Source: Clostridiales bacterium PH28_bin88 (GTDB taxonomy: Bacteria; Bacillota; PH28-bin88). From it: a DNA stretch of 64,000 bases. How positions within the stretch are numbered: position 1 is the stretch's first letter; each line of letters begins with the position of its first letter. The notes beneath the pieces are model-generated. The model was not told where the DNA came from, made no database searches, and saw nothing but the letters and a program-made list of their open reading frames with translations. Shown in pieces: positions 27,325 to 36,432 of this stretch. The stretch spans positions 1 to 64,000 of the forward strand of contig LAKY01000054.1 of assembly GCA_000987045.1 (NCBI GenBank), given 5' to 3'. Made by a program: the position numbers and the translations under genes.

Positions 27325-27422
27325 TGCCGGCTGAATTATGCTCGCTTCCAACAACGCTTCACTCAATAGGCAAAAACTAACATAAGGACTTCAGTCCCTG
27401 CTTACGGAAAGGGAGAACATAC

Positions 27423-28238
27423 ATGGATAACTTGATCATCACTATCGCGCCTACCGGGAATGTACCGACCCGGGAAATGACCCCCCACGTACCTGTTACC
27501 CCGGAAGAGATCGTCAGGGATATTGTAGATTGCTACAACGCCGGTGCCGCGGTAGCTCACATCCATGCCCGGGATGAAGAACAGCACCCCACCCCCCGGG
27601 CTGAGGTTTTTGCAGAGATCTTGGAACGCTTGGAGGCTACCGGTTGCCCCATCATCCGCCAGCTGTCTACCGGCGGCCGTCACGGCAAGACCTTGGAGGA
27701 GCGGTCGCAGAACCTGACTCTCAACCCGGAGATGGCCAGTCTCAGCACAGGTTCCACCAACTTTCCGAACATGGCGTATGTAAATGCGCCAGACCTGATC
27801 GAATACCTGGCCGGAATGATGAAGGAGCGGAACATCAAGCCCGAGATCGAGGTATTTGATACAGCCATGATCAATAACGCCGTTTTACTGGCCCAAAAAG
27901 GCATGATCCGTGAGCCCTTGCAGTTCAACTTTGTAATGGGTATCAGAGGCGCCCTGCCTGCCACACCCAAAAACCTGTTTCACCTGGTGGAGAGCATTCC
28001 AGCCGGCTCTCCCTGGACGGTATCTGTCATCGGACCGCAGCATGTTCCCCTGTCGACCATTGCCCTGGCCATGGGCGGGCATGTGCGGGTGGGCATCGAA
28101 GACAATATCTATTATGCCAAGGGTGATCTGACTACCAACGTGCGCCTGGTGGAGAGGATTGTCCGGATTGCCCGGGAGGTAGGCCGGGAGATCGCCACTC
28201 CTGATGAAGCGAGAGAAATGCTAGGCTTGAAGAGATAG
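27423..28238 (+). CDS. 3-keto-5-aminohexanoate cleavage enzyme / beta-keto acid cleavage enzyme (BKACE)
   Basis: A 271-residue BKACE family protein. The zinc-binding HIHAR motif (near residue 44) and the later GGHVRVGIEDN motif with its conserved Glu are present, as is LSTGGRHG. The founding enzyme, Kce of lysine fermentation, combines a beta-keto acid with acetyl-CoA to give acetoacetate and a new acyl-CoA; relatives use other beta-keto acids. Start ATG 27423 follows AAAGGGAG. The other lysine-fermentation genes are not nearby, so the substrate may be the keto product of the upstream aminotransferase. Confidence 0.85.
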   Translation: MDNLIITIAPTGNVPTREMTPHVPVTPEEIVRDIVDCYNAGAAVAHIHARDEEQHPTPRAEVFAEILERLEATGCPIIRQLSTGGRHGKTLEERSQNLTLNPEMASLSTGSTNFPNMAYVNAPDLIEYLAGMMKERNIKPEIEVFDTAMINNAVLLAQKGMIREPLQFNFVMGIRGALPATPKNLFHLVESIPAGSPWTVSVIGPQHVPLSTIALAMGGHVRVGIEDNIYYAKGDLTTNVRLVERIVRIAREVGREIATPDEAREMLGLKR

Positions 28239-28407
28239 ACCCCGAAGGCACCCTCAGGGGTGTCTACGGCTTTATGCAGTAAATATGGGGTTGCGATAAG
28301 TTTTTTCGTAAAAAGTCTACAAAGGATTTGACGTTAGCCGGCCGAAATTAATCATTATTATTTGAAACCCGTCGAGGATAATTACTTATAGAACATGGGA
28401 GGGTTTT

Positions 28408-29067
28408 ATGAACAAATCGGAGACAGTACAGCAAGCAGTATCCTGCATCCGGGACGGGATGACCATCATGGTGGGGGGATTCATGGCCGCAGGTACACCT
28501 GATACCTTGATCGATGCGCTGGTGGAAAAAGGTGTACGAGGCCTGACTCTGGTTTCCAACGATACGGCTTTTCCGGGCAAGGGGGTAGGCAAACTGATCG
28601 ATGCCGGCCTGGTTAAGAAGGTGATTGCCTCCCATATTGGGACTAACCCTGTTACGGGCAAATTGATGAACGCGGGGGAAATCGAGGTTCAACTGGTTCC
28701 CCAGGGAACGCTGGTTGAGCGGATCAGGAGCGGTGGGGCCGGCCTGGGGGGGGTCCTGACCCCTACCGGGATCGGTACTGTGGTGGAAGAAGGCAAAGAA
28801 AAGATCGTGGTGGGAGGCAAAGAGTTTCTGTTAGAACTGCCCCTCCGGGCGGACGTGGCCCTGGTCAAGGCGTTCCGGGCGGACCTGTCCGGCAACCTCG
28901 CTTTCCGGCGGGCGGCCCGCAACTTCAATCCCGTGATGGCAACAGCTGCCGACCTGGTGATCGCTGAGACGGAGCAACTGGTTGACATAGGGGAAATGGA
29001 CCCCGACGCCGTAATGTTGCCGGGGATCTTCGTGGACGTGGTGGTATGCCGGGAGGAGGAAAAGTAA
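28408..29067 (+). CDS. CoA transferase subunit A (AtoD/ScoA-like)
   Basis: The alpha subunit of a two-subunit family I CoA transferase, 219 residues, with GGFMAAGTPDTLIDAL near the N-terminus and the GVLTPTGIGT segment. ATG 28408 follows GGGAGGG. Together with the next gene, which starts one base after this stop, it would move CoA between acetoacetate and an acyl-CoA, the logical follow-up to BKACE. Confidence 0.9.
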   Translation: MNKSETVQQAVSCIRDGMTIMVGGFMAAGTPDTLIDALVEKGVRGLTLVSNDTAFPGKGVGKLIDAGLVKKVIASHIGTNPVTGKLMNAGEIEVQLVPQGTLVERIRSGGAGLGGVLTPTGIGTVVEEGKEKIVVGGKEFLLELPLRADVALVKAFRADLSGNLAFRRAARNFNPVMATAADLVIAETEQLVDIGEMDPDAVMLPGIFVDVVVCREEEK

Positions 29068-29068
29068 A

Positions 29069-29734
29069 ATGGAAAAACTGGACAAGCGGGTGGTCATCGC
29101 CAAGCGGGTGGCCCAGGAATTTAAGGCCGGTCAGGTAGTAAACCTGGGGATCGGCTTGCCTACCATGGTAGCCAACTATCTTCCCCCGGGAGTCAACCTG
29201 ATTCTTCATTCGGAAAACGGTTTTCTGGGCATTGGGCCGGTACCGGATGAAGCGAACCGGGACAGGGACGTGGTTAACGCCGGTGGGCAGCCCAGTTCTA
29301 TCCTGCCGGGAGGAGCCTGTTTCGACAGCGCCCTTTCCTTTACCATCGTCCGTGGGGGACACCTGGACGCCACCGTGCTGGGGGCGCTAGAGGTGGATTG
29401 CCGGGGCAACCTGGCTAACTGGATGATTCCAGGGAAGATGGTTCCCGGTATGGGAGGGGCCATGGACCTGGTGGTTGGGGCCAAACGGGTGATCGTGGCC
29501 ATGGAGCATGTGACCAAGGACGGTAGTCCGAAGATCCTGAACAAATGCACCTTACCCCTAACCGCCAAGGAAGAAGTGGACCTGATTGTTACTGACATGG
29601 GGGTAATCCGGGTAACCCCTGAAGGGCTGGTTCTTGCCGAGGTTGCCCCCGGGGTGAGTATAGACGGCGTAATATCCGCTACCGAGGCACCGCTTGCTGT
29701 CCACCCGCAATTGAAAGTGATGCCTTTCTTTTAG
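29069..29734 (+). CDS. CoA transferase subunit B (AtoA/ScoB-like)
   Basis: The beta subunit of the same CoA transferase, 221 residues. The catalytic Glu sits in the SENGFLG motif (about residue 50), and GGHLDATVLGALEVD is typical of the family. It follows subunit A with one-base spacing, so translation is probably coupled. Its stop overlaps the stop of the convergent regulator gene by four bases. Confidence 0.9.
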   Translation: MEKLDKRVVIAKRVAQEFKAGQVVNLGIGLPTMVANYLPPGVNLILHSENGFLGIGPVPDEANRDRDVVNAGGQPSSILPGGACFDSALSFTIVRGGHLDATVLGALEVDCRGNLANWMIPGKMVPGMGGAMDLVVGAKRVIVAMEHVTKDGSPKILNKCTLPLTAKEEVDLIVTDMGVIRVTPEGLVLAEVAPGVSIDGVISATEAPLAVHPQLKVMPFF

Positions 29735-30585
29735 TCTTCGGTATAGTAAATATTAAACGTCTTCCAGATTTCCTCCAGTTGTCTGAGAGCCTCTTCGGTC
29801 TTGTGGCTTTCTTTGGAACCGACGGCGATGATGAGGGCGTTAATGACACTCAAGGGGGCCACGAAAGAATCAATAAATGAAGCCATGTCGCTGTGAGCTA
29901 CGAGGGCTACCTTGGCGAACTTGGCCAGGGGAGAAATGACGCTATCGGTAATTGCCAGGGTAGTGGCCCCTTTCTCCTGGGCATACTTAAGCCCTTCTAC
30001 CGTCTGGCGGCTGTACCGGGGAAAGGATATGCCGATGACCAGGTCGCCTTTCTCCACGGCTGTTAACTGCTCGAAAAGCGTTCCTGCTCCGCTGATGATC
30101 CGGCAGTTTTTCAACAGCAGGTGCAGGTAGAAGTTCAGGAACTGTCCTAGGGCAGTGGCGCTGCGTAGACTGATGATATAAATGTTTTTGGCGGCCAGGA
30201 TCATGGAGACGGCCTCGGTGAAGTCTTCCCGGGAGCTCTCTTCCAGGGTAAGGCGAATATTGGTTATATCGTTTCTCAGTACCTTGTCCAAAACGTGGTC
30301 TTGCTTATCATGCACAGACATCTGCAGCCGGTCTACAGTCGTCAGTCTTTTTTTAACAATATCCTGGAGTGCCTTCTGCATTTGGGGAAACCCGTCGTAG
30401 CCCAGCGCATAGGCAAAGCGGACCACGGTGGATTCGCTGACTCCGACGGCGGCTCCCAGCTTGGCGGCAGTCATAAAGGCGGCCTTGTCATAATGGGCCA
30501 GCAGGTATTCGGCGATCAGTTTCTGTCTGGTGCTGAAAACAGGTGAATTGGCCTGTACCCGTGTAAAAAACTGGGATTTATTCAG
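29731..30585 (-). CDS. MurR/RpiR family transcriptional regulator
   Basis: The C-terminal SIS domain and an N-terminal HTH_6 domain define this regulator, which usually senses a phosphosugar or related ligand. The first ATG (30474) would cut the HTH in half. The same frame stays open upstream and encodes the missing helices (FSTRQKLIAEYLLAHYD), and AGGGGGGAG on the minus strand sits six bases from a CTG at 30585. No ATG, GTG or TTG exists there, so a CTG start giving 284 residues, the usual length, is proposed. It likely controls the convergent aminotransferase/BKACE/CoA-transferase genes. Confidence 0.7.
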   Translation of the reverse strand: MNKSQFFTRVQANSPVFSTRQKLIAEYLLAHYDKAAFMTAAKLGAAVGVSESTVVRFAYALGYDGFPQMQKALQDIVKKRLTTVDRLQMSVHDKQDHVLDKVLRNDITNIRLTLEESSREDFTEAVSMILAAKNIYIISLRSATALGQFLNFYLHLLLKNCRIISGAGTLFEQLTAVEKGDLVIGISFPRYSRQTVEGLKYAQEKGATTLAITDSVISPLAKFAKVALVAHSDMASFIDSFVAPLSVINALIIAVGSKESHKTEEALRQLEEIWKTFNIYYTED

Positions 30586-30685
30586 GGATATCTCCCCCCT
30601 TGTTACAACGTCTATATTCTTTTGTTTTTTCTACAGTTATCTGCAAATTCCTTTCTCGTACGACCTCAGGAATAAAAAACCTGTA

Positions 30686-31291
30686 TTATTTGGGGGAGGC
30701 TTTCAGGTGTTTGCCGATTAAGACTACTGCTCCCAGGATAACCGCCCCTACAAGGTACCATTCGCCATAGTCCCTCAAGCTGCCTATAACCAGGAGCCAC
30801 CTGCCCGCCAGGTATTGCCCGCCGAAAACCAGTACCGCACACCACGGTGCGATCCCCAAAAAGGTGTAGAAAACAAACCGGGGCAGGTCCATTCTCCCCA
30901 TCCCGGCCAAGTAAGAGATGTATGTGCCAAAAAAGAAGGGGCGTACCAGGCAGACTATCTTGGCCCCGTAGCGGGTAAACCATTCCTCCATTTGTTGCAT
31001 ACGCTCTACCGGTACACGTACCAGTTGCCCGTACCTTAAGAGTAGCTTGCGTCCCCCTGTCCGGCCGATGAAATAAGGCCCCAGGGATCCCAATGTGTAG
31101 CCACTGGCAGAGAGGAAAACCGTGATCCAGGGCATAATACCCCGGTGGTTGGCCATTAAGCCATACAGCCCTACGATGATGGCGCCTGGAAACGGCACAG
31201 ATAGCCCTTCCAACAGCATGGCAACAAAGGTTCCTGCAGTACCCCACTCACTGAACAGGATAACCAAATGCTCCACCCATTTTGCGTACAT
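30686..31291 (-). CDS. DedA/SNARE-associated family membrane protein
   Basis: A 201-residue membrane protein with the DedA features: a re-entrant FPGAIIVGLYG region, GSLGPYFIGRTGGR and a VRPFFFGTYISYLAGMGRM segment with the conserved Arg-Pro. DedA proteins act in lipid carrier recycling and membrane homeostasis. ATG 31291 is preferred because AAAGGA on the minus strand is eight bases upstream; the ATG 24 bases earlier lacks one. Confidence 0.85.
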   Translation of the reverse strand: MYAKWVEHLVILFSEWGTAGTFVAMLLEGLSVPFPGAIIVGLYGLMANHRGIMPWITVFLSASGYTLGSLGPYFIGRTGGRKLLLRYGQLVRVPVERMQQMEEWFTRYGAKIVCLVRPFFFGTYISYLAGMGRMDLPRFVFYTFLGIAPWCAVLVFGGQYLAGRWLLVIGSLRDYGEWYLVGAVILGAVVLIGKHLKASPK

Positions 31292-31461
31292 CAGCCCATT
31301 CCTTTCAAATAGCATACCGGTTGATTAGAAACATAGCATCTCTATGTTTAATGACGATACAAGGAACAAAAAAGTTCCAATTATGCAGATAAATCTTGAT
31401 TTTTTCTTCCGGGGCAATTACTCTGTTGTGGAAAAATCTGTTGGGAGGAATAAATTGATAT

Positions 31462-31848
31462 ATGATGATAGTCACAGCAGGCATTATAGAAAGGGAAGGG
31501 AAAATTCTAATTGCTCAACGGCCGGCTAACGCCCACCGGGCACTGGAATGGGAGTTCCCCGGAGGGAAGTTGGAACCTGGCGAGCAACCAGAAGAGTGCC
31601 TTAAGCGGGAGTTAAGAGAAGAACTTGGTTTAAACGTGGAAGTGGAGGACATTTACAAGGTAGTGTTGCACCGTTATGAGGACCGGGAAGTGCTTTTGCT
31701 TTGCTACCGGTGCCAGTATGCGGGCGGGGAACCTGAAGCCAAAGAGGGTCAAGACTTTAGATGGGTGACTGTTGAACAGATGGGAGCCTATGATTTCAGC
31801 GCGGCAGATATCCCAGTGTTGGAAAAGCTACACCGGGAAAGGACCTAG
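31462..31848 (+). CDS. (Deoxy)nucleoside triphosphate pyrophosphohydrolase, MutT/Nudix type
   Basis: The complete Nudix box GxxxxxExxxxxxxREUxEExGU is present in GGKLEPGE through REELGL (residues about 33-56), and the order of strands matches small MutT proteins of about 130 residues. These sanitise oxidised nucleotides such as 8-oxo-dGTP. The start may be either of two adjacent ATGs, 31462 or 31465, behind GGGAGG. A shared terminator follows. Confidence 0.85.
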   Translation: MMIVTAGIIEREGKILIAQRPANAHRALEWEFPGGKLEPGEQPEECLKRELREELGLNVEVEDIYKVVLHRYEDREVLLLCYRCQYAGGEPEAKEGQDFRWVTVEQMGAYDFSAADIPVLEKLHRERT

Positions 31849-31857
31849 AAACGGATA

Positions 31858-31880
31858 AAGCAGGACTGAGCGTCCTGCTT
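31858..31880. terminator. Terminator between convergent mutT-like and asnB genes
   Basis: AAGCAGGAC and GTCCTGCTT form a perfect 9-bp stem with a five-base loop. The tail is CTTGTTGTG on the plus strand. It lies between two convergent genes and could serve both. Confidence 0.7.
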
Positions 31881-31897
31881 CTTGTTGTGATAATTTC

Positions 31898-33739
31898 TCA
31901 CCTAATCATTACGCGGTATTCCCTCAGCCAGGTATCTACCTGGGCCAGGTAGGCGAAGAGCTGCGGGAGTCGCATCAGCTGGCCAAACCACGGTATGTCA
32001 AAGTCCGCGGTAGACTGGGTAATAGCTCGCACGTAGGACACGTCGAGCAATGGGAGCAGGGGCGAGGCAGGGTCGTCTAGGATACTTAGTATCCAGTCGC
32101 GGACGGCCGCCAGGTACGCAGGGTTATGCGTCTTCGGGTAGGGGCTTTTTCGCCGGGTTAGCACGTCTTCCGGCAGAACGCCTGCCAGCGCCCGGCGCAG
32201 GATGCCTTTTTCCCTGTGGTCGCAGTTTTTGATCTCCCAGGGGATATTCCATACATACTCCACCAGGCGGTGATCACAGTAAGGCACTCGCACCTCAAGT
32301 CCGGTGGCCATACTCATGCGGTCCTTCCGGTCAAGCAGCGTGGCCAGGAACCACGTGATATTAAGGTAGAACATCTCCCGCATGCGGGCCGCAAAGGGGT
32401 CCTCACCCGGCAAACGGGGTGTCTCCGCGAGAGTTTCCCTGTACCGGTCGGCTGCATATTCCTCCGGGCGGATCCAGTCAACCAGTTCGGGTGACAGCAA
32501 GCGCGTCCGTTCCTGCATTGCCCGGGACCAGGGAAAGGTACCGGCGGCAAGGGCCTCTTCCCGGTGAAACCACGGGTATCCGCCAAACACCTCGTCGGCG
32601 GACTCACCTGACAGCCCGACGGTGGCCTCTTTTTTTATTTCATGGCAGAACAAGTATAAGGAAGAATCCACGTCGGCCATGCCGGGCAAATCGCGGGCAC
32701 GAAGAGCCGTGATCAGGGCATCCACAAGTTGGGGTGTGTCAACCGTGACAGTGTGGTGGTGCGTACCCAGGAAGTCCGAGACGCGCCGTACCCACGGGGT
32801 GTCGGAGTTGGTCTCGAAGTCATTCGGATGGAAATAGCGGTCGTTGTCAGTATAGTCTATGGAGTAGGTGTGGATCGGTCCCAGGCCGGCTTCCTTGAAG
32901 GCGCCGGCGGCGAATGCGGTGATGGCGCTTGAGTCGAGACCGCCCGACAGCAGGGTGCAGACGGGCACGTCGGCCACTAGTTGCCGTTCTACAGTATCCT
33001 GTAAAAGCTCACGAATCTTGTTGGCAGTAGTCTTCAGGTCATCCTCATGAGGGCGGCTTTCCAGTGACCAGTAGCGGCGCATGTGTATACCTTTACGGTC
33101 ATATACCAGGTAGTAGCCCGGCCTGATTTCCTTGATGTCGCGGAACACTCCATGTCCCGGCGTACGAGCCGGGCCCAGGGCGAACACCTCCGCGAGACCC
33201 TCGGCGTCCACCTCCGGCCGGACCGCCGGGTGTGCCAGGATGGACTTCAACTCTGAACCGAACAAGAAAGCGCTACCGCGCTGTGTATAAAAGAGGGGCT
33301 TGACGCCCAGCCGGTCGCGGGCGAGGAAAAGGCTCTGGTCGCCGTCGTTCCAGACACCGAACGCAAAAATCCCGTTGAGTCGCTCTACGCATGCCGTTCC
33401 CCATTCCATAAACGAGGCCAGCAGGACTTCGGTGTCGGAATGGCCCTGGAACGAGTAGCCACGTGCTTCCAATTCCCGCCGTAGTTCGGGCGTGTTGTAC
33501 AACTCTCCGTTATAGGTGATCACGTATGTGCTATCCCCCCGCCGGCGGATCATGGGTTGACCGCCGCCCTCGGGATCGACTACCACCAGGCGCCGGTGGC
33601 CGATGGCGGCGCGTTGCGACACCCACGTCCCGGCAGCGTCCGGCCCCCGGTTGGACAGGGTCTCCACCATTGCCGACAGGATTAACTGCCGTTGGGTCAG
33701 GTCCGCTTCCCAGTCTATCCAGCCCGTAATTCCGCACAT
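31898..33739 (-). CDS. asnB: Asparagine synthase (glutamine-hydrolysing)
   Basis: The protein begins MCGITGW, leaving Cys2 as the N-terminal nucleophile of a class II amidotransferase once Met is removed. The C-terminal synthetase has the PP-loop SGGLDSSA and a downstream LSGESADEVFGGYPW segment. It converts aspartate, ATP and glutamine to asparagine. At 613 residues it has the usual length. ATG 33739 follows AAGGAGGGGG; an upstream in-frame ATG (33796) would bury the essential Cys. Confidence 0.9.
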   Translation of the reverse strand: MCGITGWIDWEADLTQRQLILSAMVETLSNRGPDAAGTWVSQRAAIGHRRLVVVDPEGGGQPMIRRRGDSTYVITYNGELYNTPELRRELEARGYSFQGHSDTEVLLASFMEWGTACVERLNGIFAFGVWNDGDQSLFLARDRLGVKPLFYTQRGSAFLFGSELKSILAHPAVRPEVDAEGLAEVFALGPARTPGHGVFRDIKEIRPGYYLVYDRKGIHMRRYWSLESRPHEDDLKTTANKIRELLQDTVERQLVADVPVCTLLSGGLDSSAITAFAAGAFKEAGLGPIHTYSIDYTDNDRYFHPNDFETNSDTPWVRRVSDFLGTHHHTVTVDTPQLVDALITALRARDLPGMADVDSSLYLFCHEIKKEATVGLSGESADEVFGGYPWFHREEALAAGTFPWSRAMQERTRLLSPELVDWIRPEEYAADRYRETLAETPRLPGEDPFAARMREMFYLNITWFLATLLDRKDRMSMATGLEVRVPYCDHRLVEYVWNIPWEIKNCDHREKGILRRALAGVLPEDVLTRRKSPYPKTHNPAYLAAVRDWILSILDDPASPLLPLLDVSYVRAITQSTADFDIPWFGQLMRLPQLFAYLAQVDTWLREYRVMIR

Positions 33740-33935
33740 ATCTTTCCCCCTCCTTTTTGTAAGCGGCAACGGCAAGGAAATAAAAAACACCCCCAAGGCC
33801 GTTTGTCACCTGCCTTAAGGGGCGCCATTGCCCGTTGCGTGGGTTGCGTCATTGCAACCCGCGGCGATAAGTTATTATTTTCAATCCATACTACGTTGCG
33901 AGGGAAAAAAATGTGAGTAGGCAGCGCGTTTTTTC

Positions 33936-35042
33936 CTAGCCTACCTCTTCCGCATAGGCGAGGATCCTTCGTAGGGTAGCGTCCCGGAGGGCATTGATGG
34001 CTTCAAAATCCATATTCGGCACGTAGTATTCTTCCATCTCGTCGTGGGTCAGTTTAGCCCGGAGGATTAGGGAGACCGCCCGGTCGATGGCCTCCTGGTA
34101 GCGCCTTTTCGCGATGCCCATATCCTCCGTAAAGGAGGCCAGGGCTGAACTGCTGACGAATCTGGCGGTATGGATGACCGCGTCACTGTCCCTGGCCGGG
34201 TACCTGTGTGGACCCATACTGGAAATAACCGCGATGTCCAGGGAGGGAATGATCAGGTGCTCGATCCGGTCCGGCGCCAGCGCGCAATGGAAGGCTTCCA
34301 CGTCATAACCATAGCCTACGGCGGTGTCATAAACCTTTTTAACAATGGTGCTCTTCCCGGTCCCATCGTCACCGGTGATGATGTACCTTTTTTGCAGGTG
34401 GTCGAAGAGGGTCTCGAAGTGGTTAACAAGCCCGCCTGGAGAAATTGCGCTGGCAAAAAGATGCCTCGCTCTAGCCTCCCTGAGTTGGGGGCCGTTGGAA
34501 AATATTTCGCTGACAAGGGTATTGGCCAGTGAATTTAATCCTACTACGTCCAAAGCGCGGCCGTCGATGTAGTAACTTTCTACCTCATCCAGTAATATTT
34601 TTGCTTGAGCCAGATATCCGTAAGCCCGCCTGAATAGCCGTCCAACTTCCCTGTTTAGTTTCAGTATTTGCTCTTTATTAGCCCGCATCCCGGTTTCGTC
34701 CCAGTAGTCTCCCAGGTGGATTATCTCGTCAACCGCGCCAGGGTTTTTGGGGTCGACGATGTGAGGGGCTGTACCGTCGATCATCGCTACACCGATAGCG
34801 GGAATAACCACCCCATCCAGCGAGCCGTTATCAGAGGAGCAGCAGTGGTGCTCAAGGTCGAAACCCTTCTCCAACATGGCGTCTCCGATCACCCGCATCA
34901 ATGTGGATTTGCCCACTCCGGGACCTCCCTTGATGATCATAATCCTGCGGGCATCGGGCGGGATGATGTGCTCGTAAAAGGAATAGAAACCCACAGATGT
35001 ATTACCGCCGGGGAATACTTTTCTCAACCTTCCATTAGCCAT
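33936..35042 (-). CDS. ATPase with two P-loops (PRK06851-like)
   Basis: This 368-residue protein has two Walker A motifs, GGPGVGKST (about residue 39) and GDDGTGKST (about residue 222), suggesting an internal duplication. It matches a poorly studied Firmicutes ATPase family that I know only by its domain label. No membrane segment or further domain is visible. ATG 35042 follows GGGAGGG on the minus strand. It lies between asparagine synthase and an aminotransferase; the function is not known and I do not infer one. Confidence 0.65.
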   Translation of the reverse strand: MANGRLRKVFPGGNTSVGFYSFYEHIIPPDARRIMIIKGGPGVGKSTLMRVIGDAMLEKGFDLEHHCCSSDNGSLDGVVIPAIGVAMIDGTAPHIVDPKNPGAVDEIIHLGDYWDETGMRANKEQILKLNREVGRLFRRAYGYLAQAKILLDEVESYYIDGRALDVVGLNSLANTLVSEIFSNGPQLREARARHLFASAISPGGLVNHFETLFDHLQKRYIITGDDGTGKSTIVKKVYDTAVGYGYDVEAFHCALAPDRIEHLIIPSLDIAVISSMGPHRYPARDSDAVIHTARFVSSSALASFTEDMGIAKRRYQEAIDRAVSLILRAKLTHDEMEEYYVPNMDFEAINALRDATLRRILAYAEEVG

Positions 35043-35216
35043 TAGACTTCTCCCTCCCTCGTAATCGGTTTCAAGGTTTTTTTACAACACCATACTATGC
35101 AAAGGGAAAGATAGTGTGAGGGAAACTCCCCTACATTTTTCCGCCCATACATGGTAAAATGTAGAGGAATTGTTGGCCTATCAGCAAAAGAGATTGCTTG
35201 GAAAGGAAGGATACCA

Positions 35217-36407
35217 ATGAACGACCAAGTCTATTCCCCTACCAGGACCCTGATGGGGCCGGGGCCCAGTGACGTGCACCCACGGGTGCTGCAAGCCATG
35301 GCCAGCCCTGTGATCGGCCACCTGGACCCGGTTTTCCTGCAGATCATGAACGGGACCATGGATATGCTGAGAAAGGTATTTGGCACCGAGAACCAGTTAA
35401 CCGTCCCCATGTCTGGAACCGGCAGTTCAGGTATGGAGACCTTGTTCGTCAACCTGATTGAACCTGGCGACAAGGTGGTGATCGGGGTCAACGGCCTTTT
35501 CGGGCAGCGGATGGTGGATGTGGCCGCGCGGGTGGGCGCCGAGGTGATCCAGGTTACAGCCCCGTGGGGGCAACCCTTGGACCCGGCGGAAATAGAGCAG
35601 GCGCTAAAACAGCACGGCCAGGTTAAGGCGGTAGGGGTGGTGCACGCGGAAACCTCCACGGGGGTCAGGCAGCCCCTTGAGCCTATCGGCGAGTTGGCCC
35701 ACCGGTACGGGGCCTTGTTCCTGGTGGATGCGGTCACCTCCCTGGGGGGTATCCCGGTGGAAGTGGACCGGGTGGGCATTGACGCGTGCTATAGCGGTAC
35801 CCAGAAGTGCCTGAGCGTGCCTCCCGGTCTATCGCCGGTCACCTTTAACCAGGAGGCGGTTAAGGTGCTGGGAGAAAGAAAGGGTATAGTACAGAGCTGG
35901 TACCTGGATCTGACCATGATCCAGAGATACTGGGGAGCAGAGCGCTTCTACCACCACACTGCGCCTATCTCCATGATTTATGCCCTGCGCGAAGGACTGG
36001 CCCTGATACTGGAAGAAGGGCTGGAGCAGGTTTACGCCCGTCACAGGTTAAACGGGGAGGCTTTGCAGGCCGGCCTGATCGGCATGGGCCTAAAACTCCT
36101 GGTGGATGAGCAGTATCGCCTTCCCGAGCTGACCTCAGTCCTGGTGCCCGAGGAAGTGCAGGACGTCGAAGTTCGGAAGCGCTTGCTCCAGCTATACAAT
36201 ATCGAGATTGGCGGTGGACTGGGTGAACTGAAAGGCAAGATCTGGCGGGTTGGCCTGATGGGGCACACCTGCCGCAGGAGGAATGTGCTAACCTTCTTGA
36301 GCGCCCTCGAGGATATCCTGATCCAGTTGGGTTACCGGACAGAAAACGGTTCCGGGATACGAGAGGCTCTCAGGGTGTACCAGGCAGCCGGGGGTGTAAC
36401 AATCTAG
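35217..36407 (+). CDS. Class V aminotransferase, alanine/serine-glyoxylate type
   Basis: A 396-residue fold-type I aminotransferase of the AGT/SPT group, with LMGPGPSDVHPRVLQAM at the start, SGTGSSGMETLFVNL for the cofactor phosphate and the PLP Lys in SGTQKCL. Members transfer amino groups from alanine or serine to glyoxylate or similar acceptors. ATG 35217 lies behind GGAAGGA. The ANTAR regulator gene starts about 25 bases after its stop, so they may share a transcript with the nitrogen cluster. Confidence 0.85.
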   Translation: MNDQVYSPTRTLMGPGPSDVHPRVLQAMASPVIGHLDPVFLQIMNGTMDMLRKVFGTENQLTVPMSGTGSSGMETLFVNLIEPGDKVVIGVNGLFGQRMVDVAARVGAEVIQVTAPWGQPLDPAEIEQALKQHGQVKAVGVVHAETSTGVRQPLEPIGELAHRYGALFLVDAVTSLGGIPVEVDRVGIDACYSGTQKCLSVPPGLSPVTFNQEAVKVLGERKGIVQSWYLDLTMIQRYWGAERFYHHTAPISMIYALREGLALILEEGLEQVYARHRLNGEALQAGLIGMGLKLLVDEQYRLPELTSVLVPEEVQDVEVRKRLLQLYNIEIGGGLGELKGKIWRVGLMGHTCRRRNVLTFLSALEDILIQLGYRTENGSGIREALRVYQAAGGVTI

Positions 36408-36432
36408 CGTTTACAGGACGAAGGTGCGGGTA

